64,000 nt of DNA, taken from Magnetovibrio sp. PR-2 (GTDB lineage Bacteria > Pseudomonadota > Alphaproteobacteria > Rhodospirillales > Magnetovibrionaceae). The stretch lies in contig NZ_JBAHUR010000003.1 in the NCBI RefSeq assembly GCF_036689815.1, forward strand, positions 62,001 to 126,000. The letters run 5' to 3'. This document shows, one piece after another, positions 8,503 through 17,175 of the stretch. The notes beneath the pieces were generated by a model. The model worked only from the letters and a program-made list of their open reading frames with translations. It did no database searches and had not been told where the DNA came from. Numbering within the stretch: the stretch's first letter is position 1; each line of letters starts with the position of its first letter. The translations under genes were made by a program, and so were the position numbers.

Positions 8503-9108
8503 TTAGCCTTTGGGTTTGACCATCACGCGGTTGGTGACGTGTTTGACACCTTCGATGTCTTTGACCACGCCGACAGCTTTGGTGAGTTCGGCTGCGCTCA
8601 AGGCGCGACCAAACAAGAAGACATTGCCGTGGAGCGAACGCCAGCGGAAGTTGGTGACGTTCACGCCCTTGGCGTCCAAGAGCTGGGCGTTGATTTTGGT
8701 TTCAACGACGGTGTCGTCCACCAAACCTTCAACCATGCCTTTGTCTTGTTCGACCTTGGGGATCACCAGCATTTCGTTGTAGAGCTTCTTCACCCCTTCG
8801 ACGTTGCGCGCGATGTTGGTCGCTTGGGCTTTCAGGTCCGCCGTCTCAACAATGCCCGTCAGCATGATGACTTGTTCGTAAGCGTCGATGTTGACCGACA
8901 ACACGTCCGAGCCCATACCGTCAATGATCGCAGCGGTCATTTTTGTTTTGATTTCAGCATCTTTGGCGATGTCGCCGGTGCTGCGGTCTTCGACCACGGC
9001 CTCGACCGCGCCTTTGACGTAGGACAGTGGGTTAAACTCAATCGCCTGGGCCGAAGCCGCGACAGACAGGGAAGCCACAAGGGCGGTGCTCAAGATCAAA
9101 GTGCGCAT
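8503..9108 (-). CDS. BON-domain periplasmic protein (OsmY-like)
   Basis: About 201 residues with a signal peptide ending ASAQA and two BON domains (about residues 45-115 and 125-200), recognisable from the repeated pattern of a Gly-Val/hydrophobic strand and a C-terminal VTNRVMV strand. BON proteins such as OsmY and DolP protect or bind the envelope under osmotic and membrane stress. The ATG at 9108 is preceded by TGAGGA; an upstream in-frame start at 9135 would put extra residues before the signal peptide. Confidence 0.87.
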   Translation of the reverse strand: MRTLILSTALVASLSVAASAQAIEFNPLSYVKGAVEAVVEDRSTGDIAKDAEIKTKMTAAIIDGMGSDVLSVNIDAYEQVIMLTGIVETADLKAQATNIARNVEGVKKLYNEMLVIPKVEQDKGMVEGLVDDTVVETKINAQLLDAKGVNVTNFRWRSLHGNVFLFGRALSAAELTKAVGVVKDIEGVKHVTNRVMVKPKG

Positions 9109-9198
9109 GAATAAATCCTCAAAAACGAATCCCAAAAATACAGGTGTCTATAGTGTGGGGTAGGGCGGGGCTGGTTTCAATAAGGAAAGCCCTGCAAA

Positions 9199-9230
9199 AG
9201 AAAACCCCCGGCGGGAGGGCCGAGGGCTTC
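9199..9230 (-). terminator. Rho-independent terminator of phoH
   Basis: On the minus strand CCCTCGGC and GCCGGGGG pair around a six-base loop and are followed by TTTTCTTTT, just after the PhoH stop. Confidence 0.85.
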
Positions 9231-9261
9231 TTTGTGTGTGCAAGAGGCTTTGGGAGGAAAC

Positions 9262-10023
9262 TTAAATCACGCCGAGCATTTCCGCGACCAAGGGGTGGCG
9301 GACTACGTCTTCGTCTTTGAGGCGCACAACACCGACGGTGTCGAGCTTTTCCAATTTGTGGGAAATGTCTGCCAGTCCGGAAATGCCGGGCAGCAGATCC
9401 GATTGGTCCGGATCACCCGTGACCACCATGGTCGAATGCCAGCCCATACGCGTCAGTAGCATCTTGATTTGTGTGTAGGTACAGTTCTGGGCTTCGTCGA
9501 TAACCACAAAGGCGTTGTTGAGCGTGCGGCCGCGCATGAAACCGACCGGAGCGATTTCGATCTCGCCGTTTTTCATCATGGTCTTGAGGCTGCGCCCGCC
9601 CATGCGGTCCGTGAGGCTGTCGAACAAGGGGCGCAGATACGGGGCGATTTTGTCTTCCATTTCGCCGGGCAAGAAACCCAAACTTTCGCCGGCTTCGACG
9701 GCGGGGCGGGTGAGCACGATGCGGCCCACTTGTCCTTTTTCAAAGGCTTCAACCGCCTTGGCGATGGCAAGGTATGTTTTGCCGGTGCCTGCGGGGCCAA
9801 GCGCCATCACCAAGTTGTGTTGGTCAATGGCTTCCATCAGTTGTTTTTGGCCTTCGGATCGGGGGGAGACATTTTTGACATAGCGTTGGTCGCGCTGTTC
9901 ATCGCCGTTGCCGTAGCGATCTCCATCGCCTTTTAACGGGTCCCATTTGCTGTCTTGCGGATAGAGGGCGTGGACGTCAGCACTGGCTGCTGAAGACTGA
10001 TGGCGGCGTGATTTCTTACCCAT
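9262..10023 (-). CDS. phoH: PhoH-like ATPase
   Basis: A cytoplasmic P-loop ATPase of about 253 residues. Walker A is GPAGTGKT, Walker B is VVIDEAQN, with TRPAVEAGESLGFLPG and TGDPDQSDL as family signatures. It looks like the PhoH/PhoH2 group rather than the ybeZ operon form, because no ybeY or corC neighbours are present. The N-terminus (about 60 residues) is polar and variable. The ATG at 10023 follows GGAGAG; the frame is open to 10047. Confidence 0.92.
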   Translation of the reverse strand: MGKKSRRHQSSAASADVHALYPQDSKWDPLKGDGDRYGNGDEQRDQRYVKNVSPRSEGQKQLMEAIDQHNLVMALGPAGTGKTYLAIAKAVEAFEKGQVGRIVLTRPAVEAGESLGFLPGEMEDKIAPYLRPLFDSLTDRMGGRSLKTMMKNGEIEIAPVGFMRGRTLNNAFVVIDEAQNCTYTQIKMLLTRMGWHSTMVVTGDPDQSDLLPGISGLADISHKLEKLDTVGVVRLKDEDVVRHPLVAEMLGVI

Positions 10024-10324
10024 GGTACTCTCCGAAAATGTGAACAAAATGTTGCAGAGTGCTCAAACGACAAACGCCCCCGAAGTGGGAGCGTTTTGTA
10101 GATGTGCTGACTGAAGAATCGGTTGCGAGGAACGCAGGAGAAAATGCCGTTGCCGTTACGCCGGGGTCGAAACGTCCCGGCGCGCCTCCAAGAGGCGGTG
10201 GGCTAGTTTCATGTCCTATTCCTAGAACGGGGCCAAGTGTATTTGGCATGGCGTTGATCTCTCCTCAAAGCGAATCGACCGATGAGCTCATTCTATCAAA
10301 ATAGAAGTTAAAGAAAGTTTTCTT
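10024..10324. other. Intergenic region with a hairpin in the phoH leader
   Basis: A 301-base gap between phoH (start) and the MFS gene (end). It holds a 10-bp stem, AAACGCCCCC (10072-10081) and GGGAGCGTTT (10087-10096), 50 bases upstream of phoH and inside its presumed leader. Short overlapping ORFs on both strands have no coding signs. A promoter for phoH must lie here but is not obvious. Confidence 0.4.
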
Positions 10325-11551
10325 TTACGCCTGCGTCGCCTCTTCGCGCAGTCGTTTGGCCGGGGCGAGAATCAACACAGCGCTAGCAAACACAAGGGCT
10401 GCGGCACCAAAAGCAATGGCGGAAAAGTTTGTTCCAATATCCAACAACTCTCCCACCAAAACGGGCGCAAGTGCCGTTGAAACGACGGCAAGAGACGATG
10501 TGAGGGAGCGAATCGTACCCAAATGACGCACGCCATAGGTCTCAGCCCACGCCGCTGAAATGAGGACCGAGCTCGAGCCCACGGTCAGCCCGCCCAACAT
10601 CATGTACAGCGGAACCGACCACGTTTGATCCATGGTGGCGATGACCAACAGACACAGACCAATGGGTAAAACAAAAACAGGCAATATGCGCCCTGGTCCT
10701 TGGCGGTCGACCAGCCATCCGGTGATCAAGTTGGTGATCACGGTTGACGCTGCGAACACCGGGAAGCTTGCGGCCAACAGCTCCATGGTCCAGCCCTTGG
10801 CGTCTGCCAGGGCCAATTGGTGGAAGAAAATGCCTGTCATGACAAACGGTCCCATCAAGGCTGCGGGCACAATGGTGACAAAGCGCCAATCGGCAAGCAA
10901 AGCGCGCTGGGTCAACGGTGCGTCGTCATCGCCGCTTTCTTTGAGCTTCTTTTCCAGCTTTGCGTGGCGCACACCATGGCCTTTGAGCAGCCAAAGCACC
11001 AACGGTAGGTGCAGCACACCGACATAGAGCGCAAACACGCCCCAAGCTTCGCGCCAACTGAGACTGGCCAAGAGGATGACCAGAAGGGCGGGGAAGGTGG
11101 CTTCGGCGATGGGGTAGCCCAACCCGACCACACTGACCGCACGCCCCCTGGCCGCGTCGAAGTAGCGTGCCATGCTGACGACAGCCGTGTGACGCAAAAG
11201 ACCTTGTCCAAACAATCTCAGCCCCACAAACGCAAGTCCCAAGACCAGTGGGCCCGTTGACAGGGCAAACACACCTGCCGAAACAGACAAGCCAGCTAAA
11301 ACGACGGAAGTATATAGACGCAAGTCCACCTTATCGATTTGACGTCCCGCCCACAGGATAATGGCGGCGCTGACAAGTGTCGCAAGGCCATAGATGGCTG
11401 CGAAGTCGCCGTGGCTTAGGTTGAATTCGGCGCGAACATGATCCCCGAACAGGGCAATGAAAAACGTTTGGCCGAAGTTGCTCACTAACGTACAGGCCAA
11501 TCCAAACGCCAAAAAACGACGGTTTTCGATTAAGAAAGTCAGGGAGTTCAT
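10325..11551 (-). CDS. MFS transporter
   Basis: About 408 residues with 11-12 predicted membrane helices and the MFS loop 2-3 signature (WAGRQIDKVDLR). A central cytoplasmic loop (about residues 195-225, rich in Lys/Glu/Asp) separates the halves. It resembles monocarboxylate/OFA-type or YbfB-like carriers, but no substrate can be inferred. The ATG at 11551 lies 11 bases after the DksA-type stop, so the two genes are probably cotranscribed. The frame is open upstream to 11647, inside the upstream gene. Confidence 0.87.
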   Translation of the reverse strand: MNSLTFLIENRRFLAFGLACTLVSNFGQTFFIALFGDHVRAEFNLSHGDFAAIYGLATLVSAAIILWAGRQIDKVDLRLYTSVVLAGLSVSAGVFALSTGPLVLGLAFVGLRLFGQGLLRHTAVVSMARYFDAARGRAVSVVGLGYPIAEATFPALLVILLASLSWREAWGVFALYVGVLHLPLVLWLLKGHGVRHAKLEKKLKESGDDDAPLTQRALLADWRFVTIVPAALMGPFVMTGIFFHQLALADAKGWTMELLAASFPVFAASTVITNLITGWLVDRQGPGRILPVFVLPIGLCLLVIATMDQTWSVPLYMMLGGLTVGSSSVLISAAWAETYGVRHLGTIRSLTSSLAVVSTALAPVLVGELLDIGTNFSAIAFGAAALVFASAVLILAPAKRLREEATQA

Positions 11552-11562
11552 GGACCGTGGGC

Positions 11563-11907
11563 TCAGTCGGCTTTGTGCGCGCAGTCGATGCACACAGGCG
11601 TGGCCGGGTCCATCTCCAGGCGTTTGGGCTGAATGTCTTCCCCGCACGACACGCAGTAGCCGTATTCGTCTTCGTCGAGGCGTTTCAGGGCGGCGTCAAT
11701 ACGCGCCAATTCCACCTCGCGGCGGCGCTCGGTTTCAACCTGCATGGCTTGGTTTTGAAGGGCGTCCATGCGCGACAGCCGCCCGACGCTGGTTTGATCC
11801 AAGACCACAACGTCGCGTTCTTCGGCGCTGATTTCAGCGTCGTGCAGCAGCGCTTTGCGCTCATCTTGCAAGCGTTTGCGCACGGTTTTGGGGTCGAGTT
11901 GGCTCAT
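11563..11907 (-). CDS. DksA/TraR-family zinc-finger protein
   Basis: A 114-residue protein with a helical N-terminal coiled coil and a C-terminal four-cysteine zinc finger, CVSC-x17-CIDC, the DksA C4 arrangement. DksA proteins bind in the RNA polymerase secondary channel and mediate ppGpp responses. It is shorter than classical DksA (about 150 residues) and probably belongs to the short DksA-like group. The tip residues are not clearly DxxDxA: the turn reads DVVVLDQTS, so full DksA activity is uncertain. An upstream in-frame ATG at 11949 is possible. Confidence 0.85.
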   Translation of the reverse strand: MSQLDPKTVRKRLQDERKALLHDAEISAEERDVVVLDQTSVGRLSRMDALQNQAMQVETERRREVELARIDAALKRLDEDEYGYCVSCGEDIQPKRLEMDPATPVCIDCAHKAD

Positions 11908-12088
11908 GTCGGCGGGTGCCCTAAAGGTAATGAACTCAAGAACTTCCATTCTAAGCCGAAATGTGTGGAGCGGGCAAATTACAAAATGCCTTGGGTTTCG
12001 GCGTTTTCGTCACCACATAAGGTATGATATGGAGGTAAAAGGGAACTCGAGGGGGGCACTGTCCTATTGCTATTGGAGGTAAGCAAAA

Positions 12089-12526
12089 ATGTTTGTGAAA
12101 TCCATTTTGGATGAAAAAGGCCCAGAACTCATTTGCGCGCTTGAAAGCGACAGCATTCAAAAGGTTGCGCAGCTCTTTAAAAACGAACGCATCGGCTTTG
12201 CCATCGTGACCGACAGCAACCAAAACCACGTCGGCACCGTGTCAGAACGCGACATCGTTCAAGCCGTGGCCGACATTGGTGAAATTTGCACGTCGCCGAT
12301 ATCTGAAATCATGACGCAAAACGTGGTTTCCGTCAGTCCAGACGACGATCTGGAAACGGTTCGCGACATCATGACCGAACGGCGCACGCGCCATGTCTTG
12401 GTGAAAGACGACAATAAGGTTGTGGGCGTTGTCAGTATCGGTGACTTGATCAAGCACAGCTTGGCCGAATGCAAAATCGATGCGGCGCAAATGCAGCAAT
12501 ACATCAGCGGCACGGGCTATCAATAA
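12089..12526 (+). CDS. CBS-domain protein
   Basis: A 145-residue stand-alone tandem CBS protein (about residues 8-62 and 72-130). Motifs GTVSERDIVQAV and GVVSIGDLIKHSL mark the ends of the two CBS units, which in this family form a Bateman module binding adenine nucleotides. TTGGAGG lies eight bases before the ATG. No fused effector domain, so it probably acts by binding a partner. Confidence 0.92.
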   Translation: MFVKSILDEKGPELICALESDSIQKVAQLFKNERIGFAIVTDSNQNHVGTVSERDIVQAVADIGEICTSPISEIMTQNVVSVSPDDDLETVRDIMTERRTRHVLVKDDNKVVGVVSIGDLIKHSLAECKIDAAQMQQYISGTGYQ

Positions 12527-12599
12527 GCATCCAGACCGCTGGACAAGCCAGACCCTTCGCGCCATCCTGTTTGCCTGATGGATTGAGCGGGACAAAAGC

Positions 12600-15113
12600 G
12601 TGACGGGTCTGAAGCGAACAAATCTGTTCCAAGATATACTCTTGGCCTTTCATATCGCGCGCCGTGATCTTCGCGGCGCGCTGAAAGCGCGTTGGCGCAC
12701 GTTCTTGCTTCTGGTCTCTGGCGTGCTTATCGGCGTGGCCGCCATCGCCTTTGTGGGGGCAAGCACCCAGATGCTGCGCGACGGTGCCAGCCAAGGGGCC
12801 TTGGAGGCGGTGGGTGGCGATTTGTCTTTTCGCTTGTTTCACCGCGCACCTTCCGCAGAAGAATTTGACGCCATTTCCGCACTAGGCGAAACCAGCCTGA
12901 CGGCGGAGCTACGCCCCATGGTGCGGGTGGTCAACCGTTCGGCGCTGGTGGAGCTGAAAGGCGTTGATGGGGCTTATCCGCTCTATGGGGATTTGAAAAC
13001 CATCCCCCAAGCGCCCCATGCCCAGTTGCTGGAAGACAATGGCGCGCTGGCGGACCAAGCTTTATTCGAAGACTTGCAGCTGGATGTGGGTGATTGGATT
13101 TCCATCGGCCAAGCCCGGTTTCAACTGCGCGCCAAATTGGTGGGTGAGCCCGACCGCGCCTTTCGGGCGTTTACTTTGGGCCCCCGGGTGATGGTCGATA
13201 TCAACGCACTGGCGCAAACGGGCTTGGTGGAACCCGGCGCAGAAGTCTATTTCTACACCCGCGTCAAACTTCCCCAAGGCACGGATGCTGGGGGCTTGCA
13301 AAGTCAAATCGAAAGTCAGTTTCCCAATTCGGGTTGGCGTATGGTCAACGCCCAGCAAGGTGTCCCTGGTTTAAGTCGCGTGTTGTCCATTGTCCATGTT
13401 CTGTTGCTGTTCATTGGTTTAGGTGTGATGTTGGTGGGCGGTGCAGGTGTCGGCGGCGCGGTGAAGGCCCATTTGGATGCCAAGATGGACACCATCGCCA
13501 TTTTGAAAAGCATCGGCACCCCGCCCAATGTGATCACCCTGGCGCTGGGGTTGGAGTTGGGCGCAGGGGCGGGGCTTGGTGCGCTCATAGGCGTTGGCGT
13601 TGGTGCATTGGGGCCGAGCTTTGTCACCGCTGCTTTTGCAGATCAATTGCCCTTTGTCTTGGCGTCGACACCACCGCTGGCGCCCTTGCTCAGCGCCTTT
13701 TTGTTCGGCTTGTTGGTGGCGTTGTTGTTTGCCTGGTGGCCGCTGATGCATGCACGCTCCGTCTCCACACGGGAATTGCTGCGCGAACGCTTCACCACCC
13801 CGTCGTGGAAGTTGAGCAAAGGCGGTTGGCTCGGTGCAGGTGTGTTGGCGGGCCTGATTGTTGCGGTGCTGTTTTGGGTTTCGCCCATGCCACTGCTCAG
13901 CGTTGTGTTTTTGCTGGCTGGCTTGGTCTTGGCGTTGATCTATTGGGCCTTGGGTAAAGCGCTGGGCAAGCTGGCCAAGGTGTTTAAGTCTCGTGGACGG
14001 ACCGGGCAGACGGGGCGTTTGGCGCTTGGGAACTTATCGCGCGCAGGCGCGCCCACGGGGCCTGTGGTCATGGCGCTGGGCTTGTGCCTGACGTTGTTGG
14101 TGGCGTTGGACGGTGTCGAAGGTGCGGCTGAGCGTCACGTGCAAGCCACGCTGCCCAGCGCGTCCCCCGATCTGGTTTTGTTTTCCCTGCCGAAATGGCA
14201 ATCTCTGGATATCAGTGACGACATGCTGGCCTGGGAAGGGTTAGACAAAATCGACGTTGGACCATTTTTGCATGCCCGCGTCCAAAGCATCAAAGGCCAG
14301 CCTGTGCGTTCGCTCAATATTCCTGCAGGGTATAAATGGGTTGTTCGGGGCGATCGCGGTGTGTCGTTTGATGACTCCTTGTTTTCCGCCAAAGGGCCTG
14401 CCTTTATCGTGGATCAAGGTTTTGCCGACGCCGTGGGCCTGCGGGTTGGCGATAAGCTCACCCTCAATGTCTCCGGCCACCTCGCCCAAGGTCAGGTGGT
14501 CGAGCTTGAGACCATGGATTGGACCCAGCTGCAACTCGACTTTCCCATCATCGGCAATGACAAAGCCTTTGAAGGCATACCGCATGTGTATGCTATGAGC
14601 TTAACGGCAAAAGCCGGATATGCCGAGGCTCTGAAAGCCCGCATTCGCGACAATTACCCCGATGCTCCCACCATCGAGGTCGCAGGCGTGTTGAGCGCCA
14701 TCGCCACGGTGGTGGACGTGATCATTGAGGGTTTGCGTGTGGCGTCTGTCGTCACAGGCGTGGCGGCCCTGATCGTTTTGGCCGGCAGCGTTTTACAGGG
14801 GCTGGGAGAACGTATGAACGACGCCATGCTGTTTAAAGTCCTGGGTGCGCGCCAAGGCCAATTGATGGGCCAACTGGTGGTGGAATTCAGTGTTTTGGGG
14901 GTCATGGTGGCGCTGGTGGCTACACCTTTGGGACTTGCCATGGCCGGGGGTGTGGCGAAGGCGGCCAAGCTTTCAGGCTGGCAGGTCAGTCTCTCATCGG
15001 CTTTGGAATTGGCGGCGATGGCGATCAGTGTGACGGTGGCAGTAGGATTGGCCGCCACTTGGGGGGCTTATGGAGCAGCGCCCGCGCGCTTCTTGCGCAA
15101 CCGTGGGCTTTGA
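12600..15113 (+). CDS. Large ABC transporter permease, FtsX/YbbP-like
   Basis: An 837-residue inner-membrane protein beginning at GTG 12600. It has the MacB/FtsX layout in duplicate: membrane helix at about 37-58, a large periplasmic domain, a three-helix FtsX core at about 260-400, two more helices at about 420-460, a second periplasmic domain, and a final FtsX core at about 715-830. This matches YbbP-type permeases, which work with an ATPase (YbbA) in substrate or lipoprotein extraction. No ATPase gene lies beside it. The end overlaps the converging yaaA by 46 bases. Confidence 0.88.
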   Translation: MTGLKRTNLFQDILLAFHIARRDLRGALKARWRTFLLLVSGVLIGVAAIAFVGASTQMLRDGASQGALEAVGGDLSFRLFHRAPSAEEFDAISALGETSLTAELRPMVRVVNRSALVELKGVDGAYPLYGDLKTIPQAPHAQLLEDNGALADQALFEDLQLDVGDWISIGQARFQLRAKLVGEPDRAFRAFTLGPRVMVDINALAQTGLVEPGAEVYFYTRVKLPQGTDAGGLQSQIESQFPNSGWRMVNAQQGVPGLSRVLSIVHVLLLFIGLGVMLVGGAGVGGAVKAHLDAKMDTIAILKSIGTPPNVITLALGLELGAGAGLGALIGVGVGALGPSFVTAAFADQLPFVLASTPPLAPLLSAFLFGLLVALLFAWWPLMHARSVSTRELLRERFTTPSWKLSKGGWLGAGVLAGLIVAVLFWVSPMPLLSVVFLLAGLVLALIYWALGKALGKLAKVFKSRGRTGQTGRLALGNLSRAGAPTGPVVMALGLCLTLLVALDGVEGAAERHVQATLPSASPDLVLFSLPKWQSLDISDDMLAWEGLDKIDVGPFLHARVQSIKGQPVRSLNIPAGYKWVVRGDRGVSFDDSLFSAKGPAFIVDQGFADAVGLRVGDKLTLNVSGHLAQGQVVELETMDWTQLQLDFPIIGNDKAFEGIPHVYAMSLTAKAGYAEALKARIRDNYPDAPTIEVAGVLSAIATVVDVIIEGLRVASVVTGVAALIVLAGSVLQGLGERMNDAMLFKVLGARQGQLMGQLVVEFSVLGVMVALVATPLGLAMAGGVAKAAKLSGWQVSLSSALELAAMAISVTVAVGLAATWGAYGAAPARFLRNRGL

Positions 15114-15928
15114 GCCGACTTTTTCGGTGCGGTTTTCTTCGGCGGTTGCGGACGGGCAAAGGTCCACTCATCGCCCTCAGACGCTCCGGGTTGGAAGGTG
15201 TAGCCGCCTTCATTGAAGTCTTTCAGCTTTTCCACATCGGTGATTTCATTTTGCACGATCCAGCGCGCCATGGAGCCGCGTGCGCGTTTGACGAACAAGC
15301 TCATGGTCTTGATGTCACCATTGTCGCGGATTTCTTTGAAATTGGGCGTGATGACACGCAGGCCCGCGTCTCGCAGCTCTTCGATCTTCGCGGCTTTGAA
15401 GTATTCGACGCTAGCCAAACATACAACGGTCTTGGTCTTTTGCGCTTTGGCTTGGTCGATGATGGCTTGGGACAAACGGCTTTCCCAATAATCGTAGAGC
15501 GTCTTGCCCTTGGGGTTTTTGAGCTTCGTGCCCATGTCGAGACGGTGCGGACGCACCAGATCGAGCGGGCGCAGCTTGCCATAAAGGCCGTTCAAAATGA
15601 CCAAGTGGTCTTGTGCATAGTCGAGCTCATCCGCGCTTAATGTTTCGGCTTCAAGGCCCACATACGTGTCGCCCGAAAACATCCAGCACGCGGGTTTTGC
15701 GTTGTCGGGCGTGTGGGGAAAGGCAAAGACCGAGTAATAGTCCTTGACCAAACCCGCTTGTTTTTCGCTGATGTGCATCAGCTTTTCCATCTCCGACGTA
15801 TCAAGCTTTCCCGTCAATTTGGCGAGCTTGGTCGCATCGTCGGGAAAATCCGGCGTGCTCAGCCCCGCCATATCGCGGTCCCACTCTTTTAAATTCAGAC
15901 GTTTGGCCGGAGAAATCACAGCAAGCAT
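15068..15928 (-). CDS. yaaA: YaaA family peroxide-stress protein (DUF328)
   Basis: About 286 residues starting at MLAVISPAKRLN, the usual YaaA N-terminus. Family motifs include YVGLEAETLS, LNGLYGKLRPLD, HRLDMGTKL and FVKRARGSMARW. YaaA lowers free iron and limits damage during peroxide stress. The C-terminus carries an unusual basic tail of about 30 residues (PPKKTAPKKSAQ and LRKKRAG) beyond the conserved domain, partly encoded in the overlap with the FtsX-type gene. Confidence 0.93.
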   Translation of the reverse strand: MLAVISPAKRLNLKEWDRDMAGLSTPDFPDDATKLAKLTGKLDTSEMEKLMHISEKQAGLVKDYYSVFAFPHTPDNAKPACWMFSGDTYVGLEAETLSADELDYAQDHLVILNGLYGKLRPLDLVRPHRLDMGTKLKNPKGKTLYDYWESRLSQAIIDQAKAQKTKTVVCLASVEYFKAAKIEELRDAGLRVITPNFKEIRDNGDIKTMSLFVKRARGSMARWIVQNEITDVEKLKDFNEGGYTFQPGASEGDEWTFARPQPPKKTAPKKSAQSPRLRKKRAGAAP

Positions 15929-16009
15929 GGTTGTTCGTCCCAATCTTAGACTTGTTCAAAAGCAAGGGGCAGGTTACCAATTTGATCGAGTTTTGCAAAA
16001 GGAACCTTC

Positions 16010-16366
16010 TTGATCATGATCAATGTCTACGGCATCAAAAACTGCGATACGGTGCGTAAAGCGCTCAAATGGTTGGACGCTCAAGGCCTGGAACACACCT
16101 TCCACGACGTGCGCGAAGACGGGCTGGAAGCGGCCAAAGTGAGCCGCTGGGTAGAGGCCTTGGGGTGGGAATCGGTGCTCAACAAACGCTCCACCACATG
16201 GAAACAATTGGACGAAAACAAAAAAAATAGTCTGAATGAGACGTCATCGGTTGAATTGATGTGCGCCTCCCCAACCTTGGTTAAGCGTCCGGTATTCGAG
16301 GTTAAAGACTTGGTATTGAACGGCTTTACCCCTGCTGTTCAGGCTCGGTTAAGCAAAAAGGACTAG
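16010..16366 (+). CDS. Spx/ArsC-family (YffB-like) protein
   Basis: A 118-residue thioredoxin-fold protein. N-terminal VYGIKNCDTVRKALKWL carries a single Cys followed by DT rather than a CxxC pair, as in YffB/Spx-MgsR relatives. RPVFEV is the conserved cis-Pro region. YffB may act as a GSH-dependent thiol reductase. AAGGA is well placed for a TTG start at 16010; the ATG at 16016 is an alternative. Confidence 0.88.
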   Translation: MIMINVYGIKNCDTVRKALKWLDAQGLEHTFHDVREDGLEAAKVSRWVEALGWESVLNKRSTTWKQLDENKKNSLNETSSVELMCASPTLVKRPVFEVKDLVLNGFTPAVQARLSKKD

Positions 16367-16522
16367 ACTATTATTCGTGCACACTTATGCATGAGTACAA
16401 TTGCAATTCGACGTTCAAGATTTTATGATCCGGTCCAATCAAAACCAATGGATGCCTATATATAAAGGCAGTGGGCGCGTTTTGATGATCTAGAGTGGAA
16501 GTCTCAGAGGGGCTATAGAAGA

Positions 16523-17152
16523 ATGATGTATCGGCGTTTGGTATTAACGATTTTGTTGGTTTGCGGGCTAGCCTTATTTACAGCGCCCGTGTCTGCAAAC
16601 ACGACACAGAGTGCGGACACGGCCGCTCAAGACTTTATTCAAGGTTTGGCGGATCAAGCCGTCCAGGCCTTAACCGCGAAGGATGTGACCCGTGAGCAAC
16701 GCATTGAGCGGTTCCACGAATTGTTCGGTTCAAACTTCGACGTGCCGTTCATCGGCAAGTGGGTTTTGGGCCGCTATTGGAAAAAAGCCAGCGACACGGA
16801 AAAACAAGAGTACCTGAAGCTTTTCGAAGAGTACGTTGTCGTCAGCTATGTGGAACGCTTTGATCAGTATTCTGGCGAACAGATCCATGTGGTCAAAACC
16901 GTGTCTGACCCGGGCAAAGATTCCATCGTCTTTTCTGAAATTAACCGTCCCAGCGGGGGTGATCCCATTCGTGTGAACTGGCGCGTGCGCAACAAGTCGG
17001 ATATCTATAAAATCATTGATGTCCACGTCGAAGGCATTTCCATGAGCCAGTCTCAACGCAAAGAATTCACCTCAGTCATCCGCTCCAATGGCGGCAAGGT
17101 CAGTGGCTTGAACGCTGTGTTGCGCAAAAAGCTTGATTCTTTGACCAAGTAA
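16523..17152 (+). CDS. MlaC/HpnM-family periplasmic phospholipid-binding protein
   Basis: A 209-residue protein with a signal peptide (cleavage around VSA-NTT) and the MlaC (Ttg2D/tol_Ttg2) fold, recognisable from the FDVPFIGKWVLGRYWKKAS region and the ending IRSNGGKVSGLNAVLRKKL. Family members carry phospholipids across the periplasm. It is 23 bases upstream of hpnC, in apparent operon with hpnCDE, which fits the hopanoid-associated HpnM subgroup. No MlaA, MlaE or MlaF genes are nearby. Confidence 0.88.
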   Translation: MMYRRLVLTILLVCGLALFTAPVSANTTQSADTAAQDFIQGLADQAVQALTAKDVTREQRIERFHELFGSNFDVPFIGKWVLGRYWKKASDTEKQEYLKLFEEYVVVSYVERFDQYSGEQIHVVKTVSDPGKDSIVFSEINRPSGGDPIRVNWRVRNKSDIYKIIDVHVEGISMSQSQRKEFTSVIRSNGGKVSGLNAVLRKKLDSLTK

Positions 17153-17175
17153 ACCTCTCAAACGGTGGGGGCGTT

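Noticed and set aside
10059-10304. Short ORF in the phoH-MFS gap
   Set aside because: No ribosome site and no coding features; it spans a hairpin and overlaps an equally poor ORF on the other strand.
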